Shown in pieces: positions 15,508 to 24,206 of a DNA stretch of 43,692 bases; within the stretch, counting starts at the first letter, position 1, and every line of letters begins with the position of its first letter. Below the pieces are notes generated by a model. It was given only the letters and a program-made list of their open reading frames with translations, was not told the DNA's origin and ran no database searches. The DNA is from Phycisphaerae bacterium. Its GTDB lineage: Bacteria; Planctomycetota; Phycisphaerae; UBA1845. The translations under genes were made by a program, and so were the position numbers. The DNA lies in contig JAGVHG010000125.1 of the NCBI GenBank assembly GCA_020056715.1, forward strand, positions 1-43,692, in the 5' to 3' direction.

Positions 15508-16269
15508 TTATACGCTCAGAAACTCAGAACATTCGTATCGTGACGCGTGGTAGACGGGATAGTCCCGGCCTACGGCGGTGTGTTGGGCGGCAAAGGCGAG
15601 TTCCGGGCGGTTGTTCTCCTGGCTGAGGTGGGCGACGGCGATCCACTTCGGTCGGCGGCGACCGCAAGTTCTGAGCAATGAGGCAGACTCGTCGTTGGAG
15701 ATATGGCCGGCGTCGCCGCGAATACGTGCCTTTAGAACGGGGGGATAGGAGCCGGTTTCGAGCATTTCGGGGTCATAGTTGCATTCCAAAAAAGCGGCGT
15801 CGACCTGCTCCAGCACATTTTGCAAGCCGTGAAATGGGTGGCCAAGGTCGGTGAAGATTCCCAATCGCTTTCCTTCGCACTCGACGACGAAGACGACTCC
15901 ATCGGCCGCGTCGTGCGGGGTTCGTAGAGTGTGGACCACGACGTGACCGAAGGACAGCGAATCGCCCGACTGGAAGTGGCGTACATCGCTGAGTTTCCCC
16001 AGGTTGCACCATGTCGCGGTGAGCGTCCGGCGGGTGATGTAGATCGGTAAGCCGAACTTGCGCTGATAGATCCCCGCGGAGCGAACGTGGTCGATGTGAT
16101 CGTGGGAGATGATGAGGGCGGTCACGTCGCGGATATTTCGACCGTGGACGGCCATCCGCCGTTCGGCGAGAGCACCGCTGATCCCGGCGTCGAACAACAA
16201 CCGCACGCCGTCGGCCTCGACGTAGATGGCGTTGCCGTTCGATCCCGATTGCAGCGAGAACGTTCGCAT
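15508..16269 (-). CDS. Metallo-beta-lactamase-fold hydrolase, YycJ/WalJ-like
   Basis: About 253 residues from ATG 16269 (MRTFSLQSGSNGNAIYVEAD). A longer frame to 16335 exists, but the extra residues do not resemble the family. The opening SGSNGNAIYVEADGVRLLFD and the motif SHDHIDHV (HxHxDH) are those of YycJ/WalJ-type MBL hydrolases, related to the RNase Z/5' exonuclease branch. Further metal ligands are in TPHDAADGVVFVV, FTDLGHPF and AHLSQENN. It is probably a single-strand DNA 5' exonuclease or nuclease-like enzyme; the biological role is inferred only from family. It is divergent from the glycosyltransferase gene, with starts 112 bp apart. Confidence 0.88.
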   Translation of the reverse strand: MRTFSLQSGSNGNAIYVEADGVRLLFDAGISGALAERRMAVHGRNIRDVTALIISHDHIDHVRSAGIYQRKFGLPIYITRRTLTATWCNLGKLSDVRHFQSGDSLSFGHVVVHTLRTPHDAADGVVFVVECEGKRLGIFTDLGHPFHGLQNVLEQVDAAFLECNYDPEMLETGSYPPVLKARIRGDAGHISNDESASLLRTCGRRRPKWIAVAHLSQENNRPELAFAAQHTAVGRDYPVYHASRYECSEFLSV

Positions 16270-16380
16270 CACCCGATTGTAGGTACTTGCGAGTGGGTGT
16301 CGAATGGGGTGGACGCCCCGAGCCGCCCCATTCATGGGGCGGTTGCCCGTGCCGCGCGTTGCACGCTAGGATGATCGCAG

Positions 16381-18042
16381 ATGAATGGACCTCATTTGCC
16401 TGCGGTTCGCGAACGCCCGACGCTCGCGATGGGCATCTATGACTGCGCCGGGCTTGTTGCGGCCATCCTGATTCTCGTCGTTTTTCGCCTCCATGCCTTC
16501 GACCTTCCGCTGGAAACCGACGAATGCAATTATGCCGTCATAGCAGCCCGCTTGCTTGCCGGCGACCGACTCTATGTGGACGTTTGGGACCATCAGCCCT
16601 TCGGCGTATTCACGCTGTTTGCCGCAGTGATCGCGGTGTTTGGGGACACGCCGCATGTGTTTCGGTGGATGGCGATGCTGTTCTCCGTGGCGTCCTTACT
16701 GCTGATCTTTGCAATTCTCCGCCGCGTAGTGTGGCGGAGCGCTGCGCTCTTGGGAATATTTTTGTTCGCCCTGGCGTCCTCTGATCCGGGCACGGGCGGT
16801 GATGGCTGCAACCGCGAGATTTACATGAACACGCTCATCCTCGCGGCTTGGTATTTCTCCCTTCCCCGTGTGCCCCGCCGCGACGGGCTCTTGAGCAGTG
16901 GCCTTCGATCTTTTCCAGTAGTCCTTTCCGGCCTATGTCTCGCTCTCGCCTCGACCCTTAAGACGATCGTCGCGGTCCATTGGGTGTTCCTCGCGTTTTG
17001 GATCGCCTGGATAGTCTGGTGCAGCACCGACGGCGACCGCCGTATCAAAGCCGTCGTGACTCAACTGTCGTTGTTCGCCGTCGCGCCCGTGTTGGTGTGG
17101 CTGACCGCTTGTGGATATTTCGCCGCGACGCATCGTCTCACCGAGTTCGTCGATGCCGTGTTCCTCTTTAACCTTGGCTACAGCGACAGTTCCGAGCCGT
17201 TTCTCGTGCGGTTCCTGCGGTTTTTTCACCCCATCGAACACCGGTTCGTCTTTTATAGCGCGCTTCCTCTATGGATCGGTGCGGGCGTCTCCTTGATTTG
17301 CTTGGCCGTTGAAGGTGTTGTCAGCCGCAAGCTCGATTCTCTCGCCGCCGTTTCGCTCCTGTTGGCAGGCTATGTTGCGACATGCCTGCCGGGTCGCTTT
17401 TGGCCTCACTATTACTACTTGGCCGTGCCGGGACTCATCATCGGAGTCGCGGTTCTCGTCGATCGCCTGTCCGTATGGTTCAGCGCGTATGGGTTCCTCG
17501 GCACAGTCGGTTCGCGAGTCCTCCGGGTAATCGTCTACATCGGTTTCCCGATTGGTCTCTGCGTTACGGAGGTTCGTGATTACCTCTTGCAGCCGCCTTT
17601 CGGCATCACCGTCAAGCGCTACAACTCCCGCGATTTTTGGGGGCAGGCCCAAGGAGAGAACGTCGCCGCGGTCACCGATCCGGACGACACGGTCTTTGTC
17701 TTCGGTAACGACGCGTCGATTTACTACTATTCGCACCGGCAATGCGCCTCGCGGTATACGATGATCACCGGCTTGGGCGCACGTATGAGGGGCGCGGAGG
17801 AACGCCGACGGATCCTGCTGTCCGAACTGGAGAGAACGCGTCCCCGGTTGATCGCGGTACTTTTCGACGAACCCCCCTGGCCGGAATGGAGGCTTTTCCT
17901 CGAGAAGTACTACGGGGAGCCTGCGGGATGGGATTTTGGCGACCGCACGCAAAAGCCGATCATGTTCGTCGTCGCCCGGAAGGATCGCCCGATCAGACCG
18001 ATCGACTGGAACTGGGACCGATCGGCCGTGGGCGGATGGTAA
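16381..18042 (+). CDS. GT-C (GT39/ArnT-like) membrane glycosyltransferase
   Basis: A 553-residue polytopic protein with about ten to twelve hydrophobic helices. The first extracytoplasmic loop carries LETDECNYAVIAARLLAGDR, where the Asp-Glu pair and following Tyr match the DE-type catalytic motif of GT-C enzymes such as PMT, ArnT and GT39/GT83 mannosyl- and glycosyltransferases. They use polyprenyl-phosphate sugars and act on the periplasmic face. WDHQPFGVFTLFAAVI and PGRFWPHYYYLAVPGL are typical of the family. The last ~140 residues form a soluble periplasmic domain. ATG 16381 follows AGGA by about ten bases. Acceptor and sugar are unknown. It stands alone. Confidence 0.85.
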   Translation: MNGPHLPAVRERPTLAMGIYDCAGLVAAILILVVFRLHAFDLPLETDECNYAVIAARLLAGDRLYVDVWDHQPFGVFTLFAAVIAVFGDTPHVFRWMAMLFSVASLLLIFAILRRVVWRSAALLGIFLFALASSDPGTGGDGCNREIYMNTLILAAWYFSLPRVPRRDGLLSSGLRSFPVVLSGLCLALASTLKTIVAVHWVFLAFWIAWIVWCSTDGDRRIKAVVTQLSLFAVAPVLVWLTACGYFAATHRLTEFVDAVFLFNLGYSDSSEPFLVRFLRFFHPIEHRFVFYSALPLWIGAGVSLICLAVEGVVSRKLDSLAAVSLLLAGYVATCLPGRFWPHYYYLAVPGLIIGVAVLVDRLSVWFSAYGFLGTVGSRVLRVIVYIGFPIGLCVTEVRDYLLQPPFGITVKRYNSRDFWGQAQGENVAAVTDPDDTVFVFGNDASIYYYSHRQCASRYTMITGLGARMRGAEERRRILLSELERTRPRLIAVLFDEPPWPEWRLFLEKYYGEPAGWDFGDRTQKPIMFVVARKDRPIRPIDWNWDRSAVGGW

Positions 18043-18060
18043 TTGGGAGAGCGACGATAG

Positions 18061-18227
18061 CATTGGTCGGGAGGTACGTCCCAATATATCTGGCAATTCA
18101 GAGTGGATGGCACGATCAAGCGTAGTCCGCCGAAGGCGGACGAAGCTTGGCCGTAGTGTGTCCGTACAGCGCTGCCTAACAAGTAAGATCGTGCGACCCG
18201 ATATGGAATGCACCATTGGTCGGGAGG
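18061..18227. repeat. Direct repeat CATTGGTCGGGAGG and a GTCCGCC palindrome
   Basis: The 14-mer CATTGGTCGGGAGG occurs at 18061-18074 and 18214-18227. Between them lies the hairpin GTCCGCC-GAA-GGCGGAC (18125-18141) in the context AGCGTAGTCC...GGACGAAGC, a form I associate with REP-type repeats. The spacer 18043-18312 holds no gene otherwise. Confidence 0.55.
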
Positions 18228-18312
18228 GTGTCACGTGGTATACGTATAGTATGCTGCCGGACACGCGAACAGGGAACCACCGCGAATGATCGCCGGGGCG
18301 GAGACCAGTTGA

Positions 18313-19965
18313 ATGCCGCAACGGAGCCGTCGAACCTCGCCCTCGCGCGTGTTGCCGCATCCATCAACAACCGTTGCTCCCGCTAGACGGCGGCGCACGC
18401 AAAGAAGGGCTCACCTACCGGCCAGTACGCGCGAGGTTTCCCGTCGCCGACAACCAGACGAGCATCAATCTGTGGATCGGTACGCCGCACGGCCGGCTAC
18501 GCTCGTCGCGGTGATGCTCGGTATCGCGACGGCGATGGTTGTCGTCGGATTGAGCGTGAGGTTTCAGCTCGTCTTCGCCGACACCGGCGGCCCGCCATCG
18601 GTCGTCGTGGGCGCGGCGCTGATCGCACTCGCCGTCGGAGTTCGTGTTCCCCATCGCTTCGCGGTGTCCGTGTGTACCACGGCTTGGCAACGGTTCGTTC
18701 GGAAGGGAACGACTTCAGAGCTTGCTGGGGCGCTGATTCACCACGGTGCTCCGGACCGCGCGCTGTATTGGCTTGTGCTCGCGGTCATTGCACTCGCCAC
18801 GGGAGTGGCGATCACGCTTCTTCCCCTAAGCGTCTCGACAATGAGCGCATTCTATGAATGGATGAATGTGCATTTTCTGTGGTCCAAGGCTCCGTTGGCT
18901 GTGCTACAAACTTTTACGGCATTCGCCGCCGGGTTGATACCACTTGCTGTTCTAGGGCTATCGATCTCCTGCGTCCATCATCTCTGCTGCCGTTTTGCGC
19001 AGTGGGAGGTAGACGCGACGGCGTGGGTTCTGCTTGGGGCTGCCGTAGGTGCGTTCTTCGCAACACGTGCGATCGGGTCCATAATTGCTGCAGACCCGTT
19101 TTTGATTGCCGCTTCACTGCCGGTTTTGCTGGTCTCGATCACCGCCGCATTCTTGGGGTCTTCGGGAGATCAATCCAACTTGAGGCCCGTCGAACCGCCT
19201 CCGGCCGCGTTACCCCTCTGGAGCGATCGTTGGCCGACGCTGTTGCGGGCGAGCATCGTCGCCATCGGCGGCGGAAGCACGTGTGCGGCGTACGTGTGGA
19301 TCGACCACCTGGCGCAGAACTCTGATCACCGCGGGATGGTGCCGTCTTTTCTGCTGATTGCGTTTGCCCTCGGATTGCTCGGTGGCACTCGAATGAACCG
19401 CCCGTGGCGACGCACGATTGGTGGATTCGGTGCGGCCTGCAATGTCGCGGGGGTCATTATCGCGATCGGCGCAGTCGCGTGCTCCTCATCGTCGGGTCAC
19501 GCGGGCGCTGCAGTGTTCATTCTCGCTTGCGCCGCCTTGGTGGGAATCGGTTTCGCGACAGCTTACGGCCGACAGACCTTACTGATCCGAGTCGCCAGCC
19601 GGTCGTCGGCTGGGGCGATTGAGTTGGGGCGACTACTGGTCTGCGCGGGGCTGACGGTGCTCGTCGGCGCGCCGCTGGCCGTCCACTTCTTCGGACCTAC
19701 GGCGACCCTCATCATGCTCGCGGTGTCCCTCGTCGCCCTTGGCGGCACGCTCGTCATTCACGATCCCGTCGGATCGCCGAAAACGCGACACATTCGTCTT
19801 GCTGCGCTGTTCGTTTCGATGGGGACGATGCTTCTTCTCTCCCTTTTGCCGACAAATCGAAACGTGGGGCCGCCGGATTCGGGGTCGCCCACAGACGATC
19901 GGAACCCCGTCGCCCCCAAAGTTCCTGCGGTGCAACCTACCAACCCCGCCCCGATTGGCCGATAA
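18313..19965 (+). CDS. Polytopic membrane protein, MFS-like, unknown function
   Basis: A 550-residue protein. The first ~55 residues are very basic and polar (PSRVLPHPSTTVAPARRRRT), so the true start could be further in. From about residue 62 (ATLVAVMLGIATAMVVVGLS) there are roughly 12 hydrophobic helices with Gly/Ala-rich packing, split by a central polar loop near residues 275-310, like a major-facilitator two-lobe layout. The C-terminus is a polar Pro/Ser/Asp-rich tail (VGPPDSGSPTDDRNP). No transport signature could be recognised. The neighbouring GT-C glycosyltransferase upstream is on the same strand, but 270 bp and a repeat separate them. Confidence 0.65.
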   Translation: MPQRSRRTSPSRVLPHPSTTVAPARRRRTQRRAHLPASTREVSRRRQPDEHQSVDRYAARPATLVAVMLGIATAMVVVGLSVRFQLVFADTGGPPSVVVGAALIALAVGVRVPHRFAVSVCTTAWQRFVRKGTTSELAGALIHHGAPDRALYWLVLAVIALATGVAITLLPLSVSTMSAFYEWMNVHFLWSKAPLAVLQTFTAFAAGLIPLAVLGLSISCVHHLCCRFAQWEVDATAWVLLGAAVGAFFATRAIGSIIAADPFLIAASLPVLLVSITAAFLGSSGDQSNLRPVEPPPAALPLWSDRWPTLLRASIVAIGGGSTCAAYVWIDHLAQNSDHRGMVPSFLLIAFALGLLGGTRMNRPWRRTIGGFGAACNVAGVIIAIGAVACSSSSGHAGAAVFILACAALVGIGFATAYGRQTLLIRVASRSSAGAIELGRLLVCAGLTVLVGAPLAVHFFGPTATLIMLAVSLVALGGTLVIHDPVGSPKTRHIRLAALFVSMGTMLLLSLLPTNRNVGPPDSGSPTDDRNPVAPKVPAVQPTNPAPIGR

Positions 19966-19977
19966 AACAACGTGTAG

Positions 19978-20019
19978 CACGGGCTTCCAGCCCGTGGAAA
20001 CACCGGCAAGATGCCGGTG
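19978..20019. repeat. Double-hairpin repeat CACGGGCT / CACCGGCA
   Basis: CACGGGCT-TCC-AGCCCGTG (19978-19996) and CACCGGCA-AGA-TGCCGGTG (20001-20019) are two perfect 8-bp stems in a row. They occupy the spacer between the membrane protein gene and the secretin operon, a common REP-like arrangement. Confidence 0.7.
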
Positions 20020-20056
20020 CCACACAATTATGGTATAGGCTAAGGAGAAAAGCGTA

Positions 20057-20329
20057 ATGACAGAATCGTTGTCACCTCAACCCCGAAGTCATCGTTTAGT
20101 GGATCGATTGGTCGTGTTTTTCGTCATATTGACGTGCTTTCGCATCTGGCTCGGGCCGTTCCCAATGCTGGAACGCGCCGAGGCCCAAATCCCCGACGCC
20201 GGGTTGCAGCGCAAGCAACTAGTCGAGCAGGCCCAACGCACCAACGAGCTGCTTTCCGATATTAAGCGGATTCTCGAAACCCAAACGCTTCATGTGCGTC
20301 TCGAAGGTGCCGATAACCAAGGTCGATAG
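20057..20329 (+). CDS. Small membrane-anchored coiled-coil protein
   Basis: A 90-residue protein with a strong ribosome site (AAGGAGA, about 9 bases before ATG 20057). A basic N-terminus is followed by one hydrophobic segment (LVVFFVILTCFRIWLGPF, about 18-36) and a charged, heptad-like stretch (LQRKQLVEQAQRTNELLSDI) that should form a coiled coil in the periplasm. It begins the unit that continues with a secretin and a TPR lipoprotein. Small bitopic proteins ahead of a secretin can act as pilotin-like or assembly factors; that role is inferred from position only. No homologue recognised. Confidence 0.7.
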   Translation: MTESLSPQPRSHRLVDRLVVFFVILTCFRIWLGPFPMLERAEAQIPDAGLQRKQLVEQAQRTNELLSDIKRILETQTLHVRLEGADNQGR

Positions 20330-20385
20330 GGGAGTCCCGCGCTCCTCGTGTTGGTTGAAGACTCGCGACGACGCGGTGGGCGAGA

Positions 20386-22269
20386 ATGTTCGTGACCTAT
20401 TCAATACCGAAATGCACGCCCCAATCAGAGCCAGGAGCGGAAGCGACCGGAGCCAATCCCCGCGCTTCCGCTTGGGGCTCTGATTCCCGCTTGTTAAACC
20501 ACACGCGGCGAAGAACGGCGTTACCATGCGTACTTGCGGCGCTGATCGCGACGGTTGCGGCCAGAGGCGAGCAACCCAAGCCCGCGGATGCTCCACCATC
20601 GAGCGCTACGCAGGTGTCGGTTACTGACCGCGGCACGGTCGAGATGCACGTCGCCAACCTACCGGTTTCGACGGTGCTGCAACTGTTGTCTCTCGAAGGA
20701 CAGCGCAACATCATCGCCTCGCCCAACGTCAAGGGCACGGTGACCGCGAACCTCTATGGCGCTACATTCGAGGAAGCTCTCGACGCCGTCCTGGTGATGA
20801 ACGACGCGGGCTACCGGCGTACCGGCAATTTCATCTACGTCTACACCAATACGGAACTCGCGCAGCTCACTACCGCGGCTGCTAAGCAACCGATCACCCG
20901 TGTGTTCCCGCTCAACTACGTGTCCGCCGCCGACGCCAAGATGTATATCGAGCCATTGATCGGCAAGGAGGGCACGGCGGCCGTCTCCTCTCCGACAGCA
21001 TCGGGACTTACCACTGAGTCGACTCAGGCAGGCGGAAACTCCAACGCCTCCCAGGATTTCATTATCGTGACGGCGAAGCCGGAGGTGCTCCGCGAGGTTG
21101 AACGGATTCTCAAGGAGATCGACGTCCGCCCACGACAAGTGCTCATCGAAGCTACAATCCTCAGGGCCGAACTCCAGAGCGACAACAATCTCGGCATCGA
21201 CTTCACCATTGTCGGAGGCGTCGATCTTGCATTGATGGGGGCGACGTCCCCTGGGATCCAGAGCGTGAGTCTCGGCGATCTTCCCCAGGATCGTTTCCAG
21301 CTTGGCAACGCCGCGGTGTCAACCGATTTCGCCAAGAACGTCCCCACGGGCGGCATCACCTTCGGCATCATCAAGGACCAAGTCGCGGTTTTCCTCCGAG
21401 CCTTGGAACAAGTGACCGATACCACCGTCCTCGCCAATCCCAAGATTCTCGCCCTGAACAAGCAAAAAGGGCAGGTGATTGTGGGTCGGCGGGACGGCTT
21501 TCTCACCACGACCGTGACGGAGACGCAGGCCGTTCAATCGGTCGAGTTTCTCGAAACCGGTACGCAACTCGTGTTTCGTCCTTTTATCACCGACGACGGG
21601 TTCGTCCGAGTCGAACTCCACCCCGAGGACAGCGTCGGTTTCGTGAACGCCCAGGGCCTGCCCTCCGAGCAGACCACGGAGGTCACCACGAACGTGATTG
21701 TCCGCGACGGCCAGACGATCTTGATCGGCGGGTTGTTTCGGGAACGGACTACGGACGCGCGGTCGCAGGTACCTGGTCTTGGTGGGATACCCGGCGTCGG
21801 CCAGCTTTTCCGATCCAACAATGACAAAAGCGTGCGTGAGGAGGTTATCATCCTTTTGACCATCCATGTCGTGAAGGATCAAGACGCGTACTCCGCCGCT
21901 TCCAGAGAACAGTACGAGGACATCGAGAGGATGCGGGTGGGGATGCGCCTAGGCCTGATGTGGCACGGCCGCGATCGGCTCGCTCAAACCTACTACCAGA
22001 AAGCGCTGGCCGCCTTGAACGCCGGTGATCGCGACAAGGCGCTATGGCACGTGAAAATGTCGTTGAACGCCGCCCCAAGGCTTCTGCCGGCGATTCAATT
22101 AAAAGAGAAAATCCTTGGGCAGCGTGCCTGGTATGATGATGGAACCAGCAGCCGTATGTTTCTCTATCGCCTAATCGCCCAAGAGAAGGGTTACCCGTCG
22201 CCGTCCTTTGATCGTCCCGCCGAACCCGGGTCGCCGCCGACCGGCGGCACACCAGGAGCATTGCCATGA
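20386..22269 (+). CDS. Secretin (GspD/PilQ family) with C-terminal TPR-like tail
   Basis: About 627 residues, outer-membrane secretin. After a probable signal sequence (TALPCVLAALIATVAARG) come an STN-like domain (VEMHVANLPVSTVLQLLSLE...IYVYT), a secretin N1 domain (TRVFPLNYVSAADAKMYIEP to EVERILKEIDVRPRQV), and the secretin beta-barrel core, ending with VIVRDGQTILIGGLFRER and VPGLGGIPGVGQLFRS, then EEVIILLTIHVV. The last ~115 residues (RLAQTYYQKALAALNAGDRD) look like TPR helices, unusual for a secretin. The first ~35 residues from ATG 20386 are encoded by a palindromic repeat, so translation may really start at TTG 20491. It overlaps the TPR lipoprotein gene by 4 bases. No secretion ATPase or inner-membrane platform is in the window. 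Confidence 0.88.
   Translation: MFVTYSIPKCTPQSEPGAEATGANPRASAWGSDSRLLNHTRRRTALPCVLAALIATVAARGEQPKPADAPPSSATQVSVTDRGTVEMHVANLPVSTVLQLLSLEGQRNIIASPNVKGTVTANLYGATFEEALDAVLVMNDAGYRRTGNFIYVYTNTELAQLTTAAAKQPITRVFPLNYVSAADAKMYIEPLIGKEGTAAVSSPTASGLTTESTQAGGNSNASQDFIIVTAKPEVLREVERILKEIDVRPRQVLIEATILRAELQSDNNLGIDFTIVGGVDLALMGATSPGIQSVSLGDLPQDRFQLGNAAVSTDFAKNVPTGGITFGIIKDQVAVFLRALEQVTDTTVLANPKILALNKQKGQVIVGRRDGFLTTTVTETQAVQSVEFLETGTQLVFRPFITDDGFVRVELHPEDSVGFVNAQGLPSEQTTEVTTNVIVRDGQTILIGGLFRERTTDARSQVPGLGGIPGVGQLFRSNNDKSVREEVIILLTIHVVKDQDAYSAASREQYEDIERMRVGMRLGLMWHGRDRLAQTYYQKALAALNAGDRDKALWHVKMSLNAAPRLLPAIQLKEKILGQRAWYDDGTSSRMFLYRLIAQEKGYPSPSFDRPAEPGSPPTGGTPGALP
20421..20487. repeat. Nested palindromic repeat at the secretin 5' end
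   Basis: Outer arms AATCAGAGCC (20423-20432) and GGCTCTGATT (20476-20485) enclose inner arms GCGGAAGCG (20437-20445) and CGCTTCCGC (20463-20471). Related sequence is found at 27801 and, inverted, at 14111, 34355 and 34390. It lies inside the longest open frame of the secretin, encoding a peptide with no secretin similarity. Confidence 0.8.
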
Positions 22270-23504
22270 GACGACTGTGCCAACTCCTCGTAGCGAGTGC
22301 GGCTGCCTTCATTCTAAGCGGTTGCCATTCGCCGAACCATACTGAGGCCAAGCAACTGGCCGAGCAGCGGTGGAACGAGGTCCGCGCCGGGGTGAAGTTG
22401 CAACTCGCCCGCCAGCAATATGACAGCGGGCTTTTCGATGATGTAGTACGCACCGTATCCGAGTCCATCGCCCTGGATTCCACGCGACCGGAGGCGTTCG
22501 TACTGCTTGCCCGATCGAACCTCGAGCTGTCCAAGCCGGCATCGGCAGAGCAGGCGATAGAGGCCGCTCGGCGATCGGGGCTTGATTCGGCCGACCTCCA
22601 CTACATGCGCGGCGTCCTCCTCGAACAACGCAACGACTTTACGGCCGCCGTCGCCGAGTATGCCCAGGCGCGAATGATGAACGCCGACAATGTGGATTAT
22701 TTTGTTGCCCAGGCGGAATGCTTGGTCGTCCTCGATCGCCCCGAGGAAGCCCTAGCGCTCCTCGACGAGAACATGCACCGATTCGACGACAATGGGACGG
22801 TAGCTGTTCTGGCGGGTAGGGTCGCGGCTCTGCTGGGAGACTGGGACGGTGCGGCTAAGCGATTGGGACAGGCCGCCGTCATCCTTAGCGATAATCCGAT
22901 CGTGGCCGAGGAGTTGGGTCTTTTGTTCGTCCGTGCCGGCCGTTGCGAGGAGGCCGTGGCGCTGCTCCGCCCTTTGATCGAGGCCGCCAGGGAGTCTGAG
23001 TCCGCCGCCGTGCGACACGGCATCGCCACGTGTTACCTTACTCTCGGCGACCCAACCTCCGCCAAGACTGTCTTGATCGACTATGCGCGTCTTCATCACG
23101 AGGACGGCCCGGCTCAACTATTGCTTGCAAAGGCTGCTCTCGAAACCAACGATCTGTTGACGGCCGCCCGCGCAGCGGACTTGGCTGAGCAACTGGCGCC
23201 GGGCCGAGGAGACACCGCCCTTGTCCGAGCCGCCGTTCAATGGCGTCGCACTGATTACGCCGCCGCCGCCGACACGCTCTACACGCTTTTAGAAAAAGAA
23301 CCAACGAACGTGGAAGCCTACTGCCTGCTGGCCGAAGTCCTCCGTGCCCAGAGCCAGAATGATTCGGCGAGAGACTGCCTAGAACGGGCGTTACGCATTA
23401 ACCCCTCGTGCATTTGGGCCAGACACGCTTTAGTTTCTTTGGGGAATTCAGACGATCCCGTCGCTTTGTCCTCGCATTCGGGGACGACCTCCGGACATCC
23501 GTGA
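22266..23504 (+). CDS. TPR-repeat lipoprotein
   Basis: A 412-residue protein whose ATG overlaps the secretin stop (ATGA). The N-terminus RRLCQLLVASAAAFILSGCH has a lipobox (LSGC), so it should be a lipid-anchored periplasmic protein. The rest is a run of about nine TPR-like units (for example AVAEYAQARMMNADNVDYFV, AEELGLLFVRAGRCEEAVAL and ARDCLERALRINPSCIWARH). By position it resembles TadD/PilF-type pilotins, TPR lipoproteins that help a secretin reach or assemble in the outer membrane. That makes the three genes a plausible secretin-assembly unit, although the trafficking ATPase and platform proteins are missing from the window. A polar Ser/Gly tail ends the protein. Confidence 0.85.
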   Translation: MRRLCQLLVASAAAFILSGCHSPNHTEAKQLAEQRWNEVRAGVKLQLARQQYDSGLFDDVVRTVSESIALDSTRPEAFVLLARSNLELSKPASAEQAIEAARRSGLDSADLHYMRGVLLEQRNDFTAAVAEYAQARMMNADNVDYFVAQAECLVVLDRPEEALALLDENMHRFDDNGTVAVLAGRVAALLGDWDGAAKRLGQAAVILSDNPIVAEELGLLFVRAGRCEEAVALLRPLIEAARESESAAVRHGIATCYLTLGDPTSAKTVLIDYARLHHEDGPAQLLLAKAALETNDLLTAARAADLAEQLAPGRGDTALVRAAVQWRRTDYAAAADTLYTLLEKEPTNVEAYCLLAEVLRAQSQNDSARDCLERALRINPSCIWARHALVSLGNSDDPVALSSHSGTTSGHP

Positions 23505-24206
23505 CCCGCCGCTCGGCGCTGTTTTTGTAAGAATTTCTAAAGATTTGTGTTGACTTGCCATCTATATCTGGTATATTAGGGTTATTGGACGAGTGTTGTG
23601 GCGGGTTGGATGAGCGGACGCTGTTTAGTATAGATCATAATGCCCTAGAGTTTATACCTGGTTTTTAATACCTAATCGTTCCGCCCTCTTTTGCTTCTGC
23701 TAATTCCTCCCTCCGTCGTCAAGCCTGCCAACGTCCTCATTAGCTGTGGTTTGTGTTTTGCGCCAGGAATTCGGGCGCGCGTTTTGCGTTTGACCACTAT
23801 TTGGTCAAGCGTTTCGAATTGCGCGCGGGTTTTCTGCGAATAGGGCGTTATATGGCACTGTGCCTTGGGGATTTTCGCCGAACTTCCTTTACTCCCACCC
23901 AGGTTGCGTCCAGCGTCGCGACCGATTCGCGCCATGCCTTGATCGGTCGCGCCGGATCCGTCGTCGACGCGGACGCCGCCGGGGAGCTGAGCGGAAGGTG
24001 CGGCGGGAAGAGTATTCAGGAACAAAATAAGGGAGGTGTAGCCTAAATTAAGGCTTAAGGATTCGTTGGCCGCTTCGGTTGCCTTGGGGAAACAGGATGC
24101 AGATAGGTGGCGGTGGGGACCGACATACCTGCCTGCGGAATGAAAAGGCTTCCGGGCGGCCACGTTCCTTTTTACCGTCCTTTGTAAGAAGATTGGTGAC
24201 CGGCCG
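23505..24206. other. 702-bp stretch without a convincing gene
   Basis: Convergent spacer between the TPR lipoprotein and the Gfo/Idh/MocA gene. A good promoter sits at 23550-23577 reading rightwards, but no plausible protein follows. Frames at 23753-24046 (+) and 23672-24280 (-) lack ribosome sites, hydrophobic patterning or recognisable motifs. The first ~130 bases are markedly AT-richer than the window. The stretch could encode a non-coding RNA, or could be the decayed remains of a gene. Confidence 0.45.
23550..23577 (+). promoter_or_regulatory. Sigma70-type promoter with no gene behind it
   Basis: TTGACT (23550-23555) and TATATT (23572-23577) are separated by 16 bases in an AT-rich context (start expected near 23584). 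This is the best -35/-10 pair I saw in the window. Nothing recognisable as a protein is encoded in the 620 bases it would transcribe before the convergent gene. Confidence 0.5.

Noticed and set aside
17269-18360. 363-codon minus-strand frame over the GT-C gene end
   Set aside because: Antisense shadow of a clear membrane glycosyltransferase; extremely basic and polar composition.
23753-24046. 97-codon plus-strand frame behind the orphan promoter
   Set aside because: No ATG or ribosome site at a useful place and no recognisable protein features; I prefer a non-coding RNA or no product.
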